Both the position numbers and the translations under genes were made by a program. Shown in pieces: positions 37,057-48,590 of a stretch of 64,000 bases of DNA. Position 1 is the stretch's first letter; every line of letters begins with the position of its first letter. Source of the stretch: Allium sativum (taxonomy: Eukaryota > Streptophyta > Magnoliopsida > Asparagales > Amaryllidaceae); NCBI GenBank assembly GCA_030737875.1, contig CM060911.1:51663001-51727000 (forward strand), read 5' to 3'. The notes under the pieces are model-generated. The model saw only the letters and a list, made by a program, of their open reading frames with translations, was not told where the DNA came from and searched no databases.

Positions 37057-37600
37057 ATGGATCCGGACGTCAACGCCGCCAAGCATTTTGAGGTAGGAGA
37101 ATGCAGTAACCTTGAAGACATCACTCCAGTAAAACAACAAAAGACAATGTCAGACGACGTCATATTCTGTAGTAGAGATGATTCTGGAGTTCAATCCCCA
37201 ACTGAAGATCCACTAGTAATTACCACGACCATTGGCCCTGCTTTAGTCCATAAAGTAATGGTGGACAACGGGAGCTCGGTCAATATCCTCTTTAAGAAAG
37301 CTTTCGAACAAATGAGACATGAAGCAAAAGATCTAAAGCCCTGCGAAGGATGGATACATGGCTTCAACGAGGCGTCGATGGCTCCGATGGGCTATGTAGA
37401 ATTACCAGTGACATTAGGGCAGGGAGTTCGCCAGAGAGTGAGGATCATGCCGTTTGTAGTTTTGGATGTAACGTCACCCTACAATGCCTTCTGGGACGAC
37501 CGGCCCTTGCCGAGTTTAGGGCATGTATTGCACCTTGGTGCTTGCTGCTTAAATTCCCGACTGACGCAAGAATTGGGGTGATGAGAGGCGACCAAGCTAC
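37057..37600 (+). pseudogene. pol: Aspartic protease region of Tat-C pol
   Basis: The open frame 37057-37581 contains the active-site block KVMVDNGSSVNILFKKAF and then the second-lobe region (VELPVTLGQG, RIMPFVVLDVTSPYNA). A frame break near 37490 moves the continuation (GRPALAEFRACIAP) into the frame running on to 37700. Proteases of this type cut Gag-Pol inside the particle. Confidence 0.85.
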
Positions 37601-37739
37601 GGGACGAGCTTGTTACATGACGGAGTCGAAGATGCTAATGAAGGGGTTGAATATAGAAACTAAGGACGATTCTCCCCCTCCAAAGGAGAACTCAACATAG
37701 CAATTAAGGGGTCCAGCCCCAAGAGAGTCGCCCTTAGAT

Positions 37740-38785
37740 GTGCTCGAGGATATAGATCCCAGAGAGGATAAAGAACCCGAGGATAGGAAGGCAACTCCCA
37801 ACGAGATAACAGTAGATATACCTATTGATGAGACAAATTCGACAAAAGTACTAAAGATCGGCTCGCAACTAGATCCAGTTCGAGCGAAAGAGTTGGCTGA
37901 TTTTTTAAGGGTAAATCTGGATGTGTTTGCCTGGACTCACGCTGACATATGTGGGATTTCGCCTGCCATTATGAGCCATGTATTAATCCAAAGCACCCAC
38001 TAGTCAAACAGAAAAGACGGATGTTAGGTCCAGAGCGGTCAGCAGCTTTGAAGGAAGAGGTAGATAAATTAAAAGATAATGGATTCATTAAGGATTCGAA
38101 ATATCCCAACTGGATATCAAATCTTGTCCTGGTCAAAAAGTCTAACAGAAAGTGGCGTACATGTATCGACTTCTCTGATTTGAACAAGGCCTTCCTAAAG
38201 GATAACTTTCCTCTTCCCAGAATTGATCAGCTAGTAGATTCAATGGCTGGGCACGAGATTTTATCCTTTATGGATGCCTATTCTGGGTACAATCAAATTC
38301 CCATGCACATACCAGACCAGGAGCATACAAGTTTCATCACAGACTTGGGGTTATATTATTATGTGGTAATGCCATTTGGGTTAAAGAATGCAGGAGCCAC
38401 GTACCAGCGCTTGGTCAACTGCATGTTCTATAATCAAATCGGGAAAACCATGAAGGTTTACGTGGATGACATGCTTGTGAAGTCTAAACAATCTTCCGAC
38501 CGTACAAGGGACTTAGTTGAAATGTTTGATATCCTTCGAAGGTATGGAATGAAGCTAAACCCCCTAAAATGCTCGTTTGGGGTCGCATCTGGAAAATTCC
38601 TTGGGTTTATCGTGAGTTCTCGAGGAATTGAGATAAGTCTTAGTCAAATAGCAGCAATAAGGGATATTGAAGAACCACGAAAGATCAAAGATGTTCAAAG
38701 CTTAGCCGGAAAAGTTGCTGCATTGAGCAGGTTTATCTCCAAAACTACAGATAGGTGTGTACCTTTCTTTGATCTAATAAAATGA
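37740..38785 (+). pseudogene. pol: Reverse transcriptase of Tat-C
   Basis: 37740-38003 is the RT N-terminal part (LADFLRVNLDVFAWTHADIC). After a frame break near 37985, 37949-38785 carries nearly the whole polymerase: WRTCIDFSDLNKA, LSFMDAYSGYNQIPM, MPFGLKNAGATYQRL, the catalytic YVDDMLVKS, KCSFGVASGKFLGF. The frame ends at a TGA (38783-38785) where relatives read an arginine (CGA). Motifs are otherwise complete, so this RT was functional recently compared with Tat-B. Confidence 0.92.
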
Positions 38786-39760
38786 GGAAAGCGAAATTTT
38801 GAGTGGACCCCTGACTGTGTGGAGGCGTTCTAGAATTTATTAGACTTATTAGAAAAGCCTCCAATATTATCAAAACCCGTGGAACATGAGGATTTCTTTG
38901 TCTAGCTAGCGGTATCATCTCACGCCGTCAGTACAACATTGGTACGTGAAGAGGATAAAGTCCAGAGGCCTGTATACTATGTGAGCAAAAAGCTAGCCGC
39001 TGCAGAACGTAATTATCCGAAGATAGAAATATTTGCTTATAGCCTTCTGATTGCTTCCCACAAACTTCGTCATTACTTTCAGGCTCACCCGATAGTTGTA
39101 TACACCGATCAACCTTTAAGACAGATGTTGCAAAAACCCGAAGCATCGGGGCGGTTACTTAAATGGAACATCGAGCTGAGTCAATTTGATTTAAATTTTC
39201 AACCACGGAAATCCATAAGAGGGCAGGAATTGGCCGACTTTATAGTTGAATTCACAATTCCTAAAGAGGAAACGGTGGGTGACAAGGTAGTTACTTTGGA
39301 CCAAGAGTTAGAGCTTAGTCCGTGGAAGCTATATACGGACGAAGCCAAAAATGATCGAAGGTCCGGCACCGGAGTTGTTTTACTAACTCCTGAAGGACGA
39401 TCTATTTACTTTGCATTGCGATTAGAGTTTGCTGCTACCAATAACGAATCCAAGTATGAAGCCCTGATTGCCAGGCTGAAACTCGGCAAAGAACTGGGAG
39501 TGAAGGCACTGGATATATGTTGCGATTTCAAGATAGTTGTATGCCAGGTCCGGTAGGAATTTATTGCTAAAGGACCTCGACTCGTTACTTATCTCAAAAA
39601 GGTAAAGGAGTTGCTGGGAAGTTTGGAGCATTACAGCATAACGCATATTACAAGAATGGAAAATCAGAAAGCAGATCGGTTGGCAAAGCTAGCAAGTTCT
39701 GACAATCCCAAAGAAACTGAAATGGTTCCGATAGAGGTTTTGGAATCACTTCGACCTGAT
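38786..39760 (+). pseudogene. pol: Two RNase H domains of Tat-C
   Basis: The RT frame continues, with TAGs at 38831, 38903 and 39554. The first RNase H follows RT (RPVYYVSKKLAAAERNYPKI, VVYTDQPLRQML, QELADFIVEFT). The second, archaeal-type RNase H starts near 39325 (WKLYTDEAKNDRRSGTGVVL, ATNNESKYEALIARL, then ITRMENQKADRLAKLAS). Two RNase H copies are the defining trait of the Tat lineage (Ogre/Retand and relatives). Confidence 0.92.
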
Positions 39761-39806
39761 GGAAATGTAACTAGCCTTAGAAGTAAACCCAGAGTGAGAA
39801 TCCTGG

Positions 39807-41045
39807 ATGACACCGATCAAGAATTTTCTCAAGAATGGAACCCTCCTGTTGAAGAAGCACGAAAGACGAGCTGTAAGACGCAAGGCTACAAGATACGTTT
39901 TACAGGACGACGTCCTTTATCACCAAGCGTTTTCAATGCCCGTACTATGGTGTATCGCACACAACGACATCAAACATGTACTGCAAGAAGTACATGAAGG
40001 TGAGCGTGGGGACCACACCGGGGGCTAAACCCTAGCAAAGAAAGTATTACGATATGGATATTTTTGGCCTACCGTGAATAAAGACGCGGCTGATAATTCA
40101 CGACGCTGCGGCAAATGTCAAAGATTTGCCAAGATTCCCAGAGCGCCTCCGACTCAGCTCAAGTTAATGATAAGCCCATGGCCGTTTGCCATGTGGGGGG
40201 TTGATATTATTGGAGTGTTACCTATTGCCAGAGGAGGAGCTAAGTACGTGATCGTCGCTGTGGACTATTTCACGAAATGGGTGGAAGCTGAACCTTTAAC
40301 AACGATCACGGCAAGAAAGGTGATCAGTTTTGTGGTCAGAAACATTATCTGTCGATTTGGGATACCGAAGACCATCATAACTGATAATGGGACATAGTTT
40401 GACAGCGTCGAATTCAGAAACTTCTGCCAGAAGTACAAGATTGATAAACTGTACACTGCTGTATCTCACCCGCAGTCAAATGGTCAGGTGGAAGCAATAA
40501 ACAAGGTCGTTAAATCTATTCTCAAGAAGCGGTTGGAGCGGGCCAAAGCCAAATGGGTAGATGAGTTGCCACTAGCTTTGTGGGCCTACAGGACAACCTT
40601 TAAGACGGCCACCGGCCATACACCCTATTCACTTTCCTTTGGGTCAGAAGCAGTAATCCCGGTAGAATTGGAAGTCCCTTCTCATCGAGTCGCGTACTAT
40701 GACCCGATGACAAATAGAACACTCCTTCTAGAGTCTCTTGATATGGTTGAAGAAAAAAGAGACGAAGCAGACTTGCATGCCTCAAGACATCGACATCAAG
40801 TAGCACGTTATTATGACCGGAAAGTTCGCTTCGAAAACTTTGAGCTAGGAGACTTAGTACTAAGGCTAGTCTTCCCGCCTTCAACCCAATTGGGTCCAAA
40901 ATGGGAAGGGCTATACACCATCCAACGGAAGCTTGATACAGGAGCATTCAAGCTAACGACCGTGGATGGTGAAGAGATTCCTAAAACTTGGAACGCTCAG
41001 CATTTACGACAATATCTGAGTATGTCTTCCTTTTTGTTTTTATAA
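39807..41045 (+). pseudogene. pol: Integrase of Tat-C
   Basis: A single frame is broken only by TAA at 40026 and TAG at 40395. The zinc-binding domain (VHEGERGDHTGG...CGKCQRF) precedes the catalytic core. The core's first aspartate is in MWGVDIIG, the second in IITDNGT, and the glutamate in NGQVEAINKVVKSILKKRL. A C-terminal basic region follows (ARYYDRKVRFENFELGDLVL, LGPKWEGLYTI). It ends near 41045. A relation to the Tat-B integrase is obvious. Confidence 0.92.
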
Positions 41046-41700
41046 ACTATGTAAAAAGGCCCGACTTGCCTTAAAAAGTTTGTTTATGTGAACAAAGGTC
41101 TATGAAGTGGATGTAGGCCACGACTTTGCTGAACCACTATAAAAATGTCGTGTGTCATTTATTTTCCTGCATTATTTATGTCTTTAACCATTATTCTGTC
41201 ATGACAATGAAACACAAAACACAAAATTAAATTTCAAAAATTGGAGACAACCCATGTGCAGGAGCAAGTAAAATGACTGTCTGCATGATAAGATGCAAAA
41301 AATAGGAGACGACATTCCTAACTCTAACTCTCATGAAACGAGAGAGAGTATAAAGGACGAGAAGACGACGTCCCTTGAGGTGTGAAGGTGCACCCCGATA
41401 AGAGGCCGCCTCAGTAATACTCTAACCTGGTTATTAGACAGGAGAGTATAAAGATGCTAAAAAGAATAGGCATCAATGAAGAAAGGAATATGGCCCCGTC
41501 AGAGAATCGAGGACAGCTGAATTTCGAATTTAATCGATCTTGAATAAGTCTTAATCAGTTATCCAAGATTGATTGGGGGTATATATATGTACACATGTTC
41601 CCCTTAATAACGACTTTACTATATAATTGTGATTTGACACGCTGTTTGTTTGCATTTTTACCTAAATGTTAAAATTTACGGATATCAGACATTGCAGGGT
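41046..41700 (+). promoter_or_regulatory. Post-pol region of Tat-C with copy of the LTR-end motif
   Basis: GTGGATGTAGGCCACGACTT followed by GCTGAACCACTATAAAAATG (41108-41148) mirrors the motif near the LTR end (34741-34777). Tat-B has it at the same place. It sits between the sense pol and the 3' end of the antisense gene. A role in ending sense RNA is an inference. Confidence 0.5.
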
Positions 41701-41826
41701 ACAAACCACTTTATTCACAAATATGTGAGTTTATACAGGAAGACAAAGCAAAAGACGCGAGGGCCACACTCACTACAATAATAACGAATCAGTGGAATAT
41801 CAAAATAAAATAAAACAAGCACATTA

Positions 41827-43997
41827 TCACTTGGGCTTTGGAGCAGACTTGGATTTTTTGACAGCCTTAAGAGCATTTCTAGCTTCTTTTTCAGCATCAG
41901 ACATGAGACGCTTTGGCCTTTTCTTCTCTGTAGTTGAAGTACCAAAATCGGTAGATTTCTTCCTAGGAGTCGAAACACTGGAATCAAGAGAAGATTTTTT
42001 AGCAAGCTCTTCTGTAATTGACCAAGTTGAAAGCTTAACAACTAACCTCGATCCAGGATCCACCACTGCAAGGGCTTAAGGCTTTCGGGGTTTAAGTCCT
42101 CAACTTTCAGCTGCATGTGCTTGTCTTTCTCGGCTTTCATTTCAGCCAAAGTCACGTCATCAGCACTTTTCGAATCCCCAACTATAGCCATTTCAGGATC
42201 TTCTTCATGCCCTTCATTACCATCGTCGTCTTTCAAGGCATCTATCATTCCGTCATCATGAGAAGTGTCAGCCTTAGACGGTTCAGCTCCCCCTCTGGAT
42301 TCGACGATGGTAGCCTTATCCTGTCCTCCCTGAGCCTTTTTCACGGATTATTCCCCAATAGAGGCTCCTCGAGGCTCATCAATCTTCTCGGCTGGTCCAG
42401 CACCTACAGAATGATAAGCAACAATTATCAACTCAGGCGAAAATAAAGGATCCTCGATCGATTGCCCAATGGTATGATGAAAGGTGGAGATGACCTTGAC
42501 AAATTGAGGTGAAAAGGTAGAAATACCTTCTGACGATTTCTCCATTGGGGCGGCTACCGTCTCTGACGCTGATTCGGGTATAGGAGATAAAAGAGACGCT
42601 TTAGGAATTCCCGGATTCTAAGGATCATATCCCTCAACTCCAGTAGTTTCAGCGGTAGCAGAAGAAGAACCAACTTCAAGGATGTTCTTTTGTTTGGCCA
42701 GGCGTTTCTCCTCCTCCATAGCAGCAGCAATGAGGCGACGCCCCTCGACCAGGCGTGTCGGTTCATCATCTCTCAGATACTTCTCCATAAGTTTGTCTTC
42801 ATCAACGAAGTCTACCTTAAGTTCCTCTTTCTCCCATTTGATGATTTGACTCCATACGTGAACTAAGGTAGTCAGATAGTCTTCGATCCAAGAGATGTTT
42901 CGGCGACGAATTATGTGTGCAAAGAATTCAATCATTAGTTCGCCAAAACCGTGCAATTCTTCCTGAGCCTCTGATAGCTGTTTTTGGGTTTCTTCAGCAG
43001 ACTTAATGGCATTACCCACATTCCCCTCTGCTAGGGCAGCCCTAGTCTCGGCTTCCATTAACTTGGACTCTAAGTCAACATTTCGTTTCTTCAGTTCAGC
43101 ATTTTTCCTCGCTAACTCGGCCTTTTCTTGCTCAAGAGTATTGTAAGCCAGTTGCATTTTGACACTATGTGACTTAGCGTTTTCCGCTTGTTTCTTCAAC
43201 TCCAAACGTTCTTGATTATGAGATTCCAGCAAGTCATGATAACACTTTTGTAATTCCTCAAATTGCTGTTTGAGTTGTTGGCATCTCGTTGAGCAATGAC
43301 GAGCTAAGCCTGTGTGTCTTCTAAGTCCTTTTCCAAAAATTTCAAATCATTCTCATCGGAATTCACAGCCTTCTTCATTGAATCAACATATGTAATTAAG
43401 GCCCGAATGATTCTTAATAGATTACGTGAATAATTGTACATCTCCGAGTATTGTTTCTCAACTGCGTCAATCATGTTTTAGCCTCATCTGCCCACTTTGA
43501 AGAAATAGGCTCAAGTGCGAGTAAGAAAGTTAGATTCTCAAAGTAGTGATTTGGGAACTGCTTCTCTAGATATGCCAGCTTAATTTTGGAATCAGCATCC
43601 AGTGGTGGGGGCTTGCAGTATGATAGTTCAATGTGTTTCCGCTTAGTAGGGACGATGGCTCCATCACCTTTTCTAGATCGCTTCTCAGAAACTCTGTGTT
43701 TGTCTCGTGAATCAGTATGTTTCAGTGGACTTTTTTCCCAACTATATTTGTCTTGAGGAGAAGTTCGATCTTTGGATTGCGACGTGTCTTCTCCATGATG
43801 ACTCTGGTGGCTCTTATACCTATCTGGATCTGACCGGGCAGGGGAACGAGAGCGCGAGGTGTGTGGTCAATGAGAATCATGAGGCCTTCTTTCATCTCTG
43901 CCCCAGCTCTCACGACGATCATGCTCTATGTCGGAAGGAGGTCTAGACATGCTACGGCGCATTTTTCTGACATAATAGTAAGGGCGAGACATTGTAC
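41827..43997 (-). pseudogene. Antisense gene of Tat-C, last exon(s): RS-rich, coiled coil, acidic and basic tail
   Basis: Reading leftwards, an acceptor (GTGTAG, 44000-43998) opens an RS-rich stretch (MSRPYYYVRKMRRSMSRPP, SRSRSPARSDPDRYKSHQSH) with one TGA at 43869-43867. After frame breaks near 43478 and 43300, a coiled coil follows (43232-42960; heptad-like EQEKAELARKNAELKKRN). 43232-42042 is one frame broken by TAG near 42618 and TAA near 42345. An acidic stretch (DDGNEGHEEDPEM) and a lysine-rich end (EKKRPKRL, KKSKSAPKPK) close at 41827. Antisense genes after pol are known from Tat elements; their function is unknown. The RS and lysine-rich parts suggest a nuclear protein (inference). Confidence 0.75.
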
Positions 43998-44109
43998 CTA
44001 CACAACAATATAGGTGGAATTCAGAATCAATGCTCACGTAAGACATGAGTGATGTGACGTGCGGTGCTAATGTGTTATGTGCATCCTAAGTGGTGTTCCC
44101 CTAACAAAC

Positions 44110-44672
44110 CTGAGTCAGAAGCCAGACCAGCATGAGCGGGCTCTTTGGCCTTCACGGGAGTAGTCTCCTCTGAAGAAGTGAAAGTTAAAGGATTCATACC
44201 AAAGTCATCCGAAGTATAGATGGTTTCAGGAAGGGGAAGATTTCCTAAACCCTTAAATGTGGAATGTCGGTAGTAGGAGCATCTCCTTGGGAAGCATTTG
44301 TTGGCAGCTCATTAGGGGATGTTGAGTTCTCATGATAAATAGCGTCGTCAGGGACGGTATACCCTTCTCTATGTTTTTCAGCTATGTTGGCTAACTCATC
44401 GTCCTGAGTTGAAGATGTAGAAGGTGAAGTCCGAAGAGGTATTGTTGGACCTTTCGAGCCCTCGCCCGTCTCAGGAATAATGTCTACCGGGGGTATGTAC
44501 ACATATGGACCCGTCCCATAACCTATACTACGGGTAATAGATGGTAACCCGTGATGATGGAGATACTCATCCTTAAGAACTTCGTCGATGGTTAGGAATT
44601 TTTGATCGCCATTGAGAACCCGATGCAAACAATCAAAGTATAATTGATCCGATATTTGCTTTGGGTTATCAA
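44110..44672 (-). pseudogene. Antisense gene of Tat-C, middle exon
   Basis: The acceptor ATTCGCAG ends at 44673 and the donor CAG/GTTTGTT begins at 44109. The exon has FDCLHRVLNGDQKFLTIDEV and a proline/serine/threonine-rich linker. A frame break near 44250 precedes its last part (NLPLPETIYTSDDFG, EETTPVKAKEPAHAG). The intron to the next exon is about 110 bases. Confidence 0.65.
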
Positions 44673-44749
44673 CTGCGAATGAAAAAGAAAGCAAGTTAAT
44701 GTGTTGACATGAGCATTTAAAATTGAGATCTAGAAAGTCAGTGCTTTAC

Positions 44750-45124
44750 TTGATTTGATCCATCTTCTGGCGCACCCCGACTGTTGTCTGATATAAAACC
44801 ATTCAAGCTTAGAATCGTCGGCCTTACTGCTAAATGGAACAGTAATAATTTTCCTTTTCGGGACTGATTCAAAATATGAGAAGTAGGGAGTCTCTTGAGG
44901 CTGATGCTTGAAATTATAAAAAAAGTGGACATCATCGAAGGTAGGCTCTATATCTAAAACCTCTTTGTATGCTATATACAAGGTGTATAAATAAGCATAA
45001 GAGCTGTGATGTAATTGCATGGGGGCAATCCGCATCTATCTTAGAAAATCGACAACAAAAGGCAGAAACGGTGGAATAGCCCCCAACCAGACACATCAAT
45101 CGGGTAACTGCCATAAATCCTTTT
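44750..45124 (-). pseudogene. Antisense gene of Tat-C, exon with PF04195-like region
   Basis: Translation includes APMQLHHSSYAYLYTLYIAY, then KEVLDIEPTFDDVHFFYNFK and EWFYIRQQSGCARRWIK. This pattern resembles the Pfam family named putative gypsy-type transposon (PF04195), found in antisense genes of plant Ty3 elements; I judge this from memory of the family. The donor is at 44749-44748 (CAA/GTAAAG), with a 76-base intron. Its upstream part is cut off at 45125-45129 (GGTGG) by the solo LTR. Confidence 0.65.
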
Positions 45125-46031
45125 GGTGGTGTAACAACCCGAATTTTAGTAACATGTTAAAACCGTAAATCAAGGTAGAATTAATTTTTAAAATAAGAAT
45201 CAAGGGAAATGGGTTACGCCATTGTGTTTGTCTTGGAATTCTTCTTGAAATAGAGTCCGAGTTTGCGTAAAACTGATGTCGTATGAAGAAGATATGGTCG
45301 AACGAAGTTAGGCAGAAAAACCAGAAACCGGCCAGAATGCACTGGTGTACTTGGGAAGTGCGCCAGAACAAAATTGCACTGGCGCACTTAGGAAGTGCGC
45401 CCATGCAATGTTGCACTGGCGCACTTGGCAAGTGCGCCCAGGCCGAGCAAAAAACCTGCTTGGTCAGGCCCTGGCTGGCCTGGTCGGGTTCTGGTCAAAT
45501 TTCTGAGCTCTGCTGTGTCACTAGGGCTAACTTGTCACTTTTTGATTGGCTTCACTTGAGATGGATGGCCTTGATTAACTCTAGCTTCACCGACGGCTAT
45601 AATTAAATTGAAATTCTATATAAACAGCCTCCTAGCCTCATTTTCTTTACACTATTCTTCTCTAACCTTATGCTGCTCAAACTCTTGATTACCATGGCTT
45701 CTTCTTCTTTCTCTAAATTAAATTAAATTAAAAATAAAACGCGAAGATAATTTCTTGAAGACTACGGTTAGGAATTGGGGATTTGCTTCTACAATCAAAG
45801 AATGATTCAACTATTCAACAATCCAACGACAAATTTCTAGACTTGACTTCTGCATCTAAATTTCTTAGACCACGATCGGTAAGTTCCAGTTACTTTTAGA
45901 TAAAAACTATAAAGTTAATATGGGCATGTTATAAATTGGAATTAATCTACGTATGATTCATATCTATTCTTGTTCATCTTGGATCTTGAATTTTGGGAAT
46001 ATTGCCTATGACGTTGAAATTATTATTAATG

Positions 46032-46137
46032 ACATAAGATTATGCCTATGCCTATGACTATGAACGTAAGACTATGCCTACGCCTATGACTGTGAACATA
46101 AGACTATGCCTACGCCTATGACTGTGAACATAAGACT
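46032..46137 (+). repeat. 32-bp tandem repeat in the solo LTR
   Basis: The unit CTATGCCTACGCCTATGACT plus GTGAACATAAGA occurs about three times with minor change. It lies at the place where Tekay-A and Tekay-B have their TGCAAGTT repeats. Confidence 0.8.
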
Positions 46138-48149
46138 ATTGCCTATGACTATGACAAGGACAATCGTGGCTAATCACCTATGATTCATGACCATGAGGTT
46201 ATTGCCTAGGATTATGACTATGAAACTGGATCTAAGCTTGATTTTCTATTCAGACCTATTTTCCTTATTTATCCTTGGATCTTGATTTTTGGGGATTTTT
46301 CTATTTAAGTTAGATCTATCCATGTTCTTGAAACTAGATTATTATTCAAACCTTTTCATGTTCATTTCTATATGCCTGCGATGTTTTAGTCAATTTAGTT
46401 ATGTCATCCCTTGGAATTAAATTAATAATAGAACGATGTCTATTATGTTATATGTGATATTGATTCTATTATCATGTTGAATTAAGAATTAATGAATAAG
46501 TCTATTCATATGTATATGAACTTGGAATATAACCTGTTATGATAAGTTGTGTAGTCTATCATGTTATGCAAGTTTTAGGTTGTAAAATCATATCACATAT
46601 GTGACCAAATGTTAGATCTACATGCTTATGTGTATATGTTAAACCTATGTCATATTTCAAGTTCACACTTATTCATATGTTCATGATTGATTTTCACGTT
46701 TGCATATATGTAAATTGATTTAGTCTATGTTGCAAATTCACATATATGTATGTTGATTTAGTTTGCGTTGCAAGTTCACACCTATGATATTGATGTTGAT
46801 TATTTCGCAAGTACGCACCTATGGTGTTCATATTGACTATGCCGAGAATGCCAAGTTTACACCTATGTCATGTTTATATTAATGGATTTCTTTATGCAAA
46901 TTTTGTGTACGTTAAATTAGGCTAAGTTTTTAGCCTAATATTATATGTCAAAAATCACGCGGACGGAAAATTAGGCTAAGATTGTTAGCCTAATATTTAG
47001 AAGGGGTAACATTGGGAAAAATTGGTAATTATAGGAAACTTGACATGAAACTTGCCTTGAAAACTTGACACGAACTTGACATGAAAACTTGAACATGGAC
47101 ATGACACTAGAATGAATTTGAAAATGGCCAACTCGAGGTTGGGTTGAGTTTGCAGTGTAAATCTTCCCGGAACCGCCCGGCAAATCCAGTGACTGCAAAC
47201 AATAGGATCTAATGTGAGTAGTTGGTCATATCGCGCTTGAAACCCGAGGTTAGACTAAGTTGTGGTGTAAATCTGCCCGGAACCGCCCAGCATATCCAGT
47301 GACCACAACAACAGGTCTAATGTGAGAGGTTGGGGTGCATTAATGAATTAATGCCACATGATAGGGTTAAGTCATGAACATGAAAGACAACACTTAACCA
47401 ACTTGACACATGATTCGTAGGGTTAAGTAACGAACTTGAACGATAACACTTAACCAACTTGACATGCTAGACTGATAAGGGTTAAGTCACGAATTTAAAT
47501 GACAACACTTAACCTATTGGATGGAAACCCTAGTTATGCGGTCCGTTTCAGCAGTAACCCACTAGATGTATCATGGTACCCTGGAACTAGGCAGGGTGGG
47601 GCATGATTACTGGGCTGATTGTAAGCGACCAGAACGACGGCTATGTTGGTGCGCTAGTGTAGGTTTAGGCGGGCTATGGTCGTGCACGTCGTCCGGTGTT
47701 GAAAAAGCAGGCATTGGGAATCAGTAGGTTTATCTGTGCATGCTTGATTCGTGTCGGTGGTTGGCACCATAGGTCTTGATACACCCTATGGTGGACCTAG
47801 CATAAGTGACTACATTCGTGATAGGGCCATATGACACAGACACATGACGAGCTAGAACTTGTACGGAGCCGATCGACTAGTGGATCGTTTCGTTGGACCT
47901 AGAAATGGGTCATTTCATGATATTGGGCCAAGGGATCATTTCATGATTAATATAAGACATAGGTTTAGGATTCTAGAATAGTTGATGCAGCGAACCTTGA
48001 ATATGTGATGCTATACTTGATTTATACTTGATTTATCATGTTATCTTAGTCTATCTTGCCCATCTTGTCATCATCTTTATGTTTAGTTTCAGTTTATACA
48101 TGTCATGTTACCTTTATCTGTTTTTATGCTGAAAGTCACTTGGAATTAC

Positions 48150-48211
48150 CAGTCTTTATGACTGACCCGTTTTCTTTCGCCTCTTTTTCTTCCGTTCCCC
48201 CCCCCCCAGGT
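48150..48211 (+). promoter_or_regulatory. Conserved LTR hairpin plus pyrimidine tract, solo LTR
   Basis: CAGTC-TTTAT-GACTG is followed by ACCCGTTTTCTTTCGCCTC, TTTTTCTTCCGTT, 11 Cs and AGGTTG. The order is the same as in the other three LTR families. Confidence 0.6.
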
Positions 48212-48590
48212 TGTCAGGGAAGAAGCTCTAGCACTTAGTTTGGATTTCGCTTTCTTTCGGTTCAGCTCATGTACGGTTTGATCTTGAGCTATGATATGGC
48301 TGCATTTCTGCTACCTTTGGGGAATTAAGCTATTTTGATGTTTTAAGTTTATGCTTCTTTATTTATGCAAGAAAAAATTTGTTGTAATGGAAAATAATGA
48401 CCTTGGCTATTTGATGTAAAATGTTTTGAATCTTTTTGAAAGTAATGAAATTTATCTTTTGATTCTTCCGCTGTTTTATTTTTGTTCTGTCTTGTAATAT
48501 TTCTGTGTTTGTTTACCTCGATAACGCTCCTCCAAAACTAGTGCATTCCCTTTGTGAGTGACCCTAGCGGAGGTGGGGTGTTACAGGTGG

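Larger units (their letters stand above)
45130..48585 (+). mobile_element. Solo LTR of a third Tekay-type family, inserted in the Tat-C antisense gene
   Basis: It is a 3456-bp LTR, TGTAACAACCCG...GGGTGTTACA, with duplication GGTGG at 45125-45129 and 48586-48590 and no internal region, so it arose by LTR-LTR recombination. It contains three palindromic units with a 37-bp period (GGCGCACTT..AAGTGCGCC, from 45339, 45376 and 45413) and TATATAAA (45617-45624). It also has a strong donor-like CGGTAAGTT (45877-45885), a 32-bp repeat (about 46032-46137), a hairpin (48150-48164) and a C11 tract with CAGG (to 48210). Confidence 0.93.

Noticed and set aside
40600..40947. Minus-strand frame under integrase
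   Set aside because: It is a shadow of the well-supported Tat-C integrase on the plus strand.
45283..45606. Plus-strand frame of 107 codons
   Set aside because: It lies in the U3 of the solo LTR and spans its palindromic repeats. No family resemblance.
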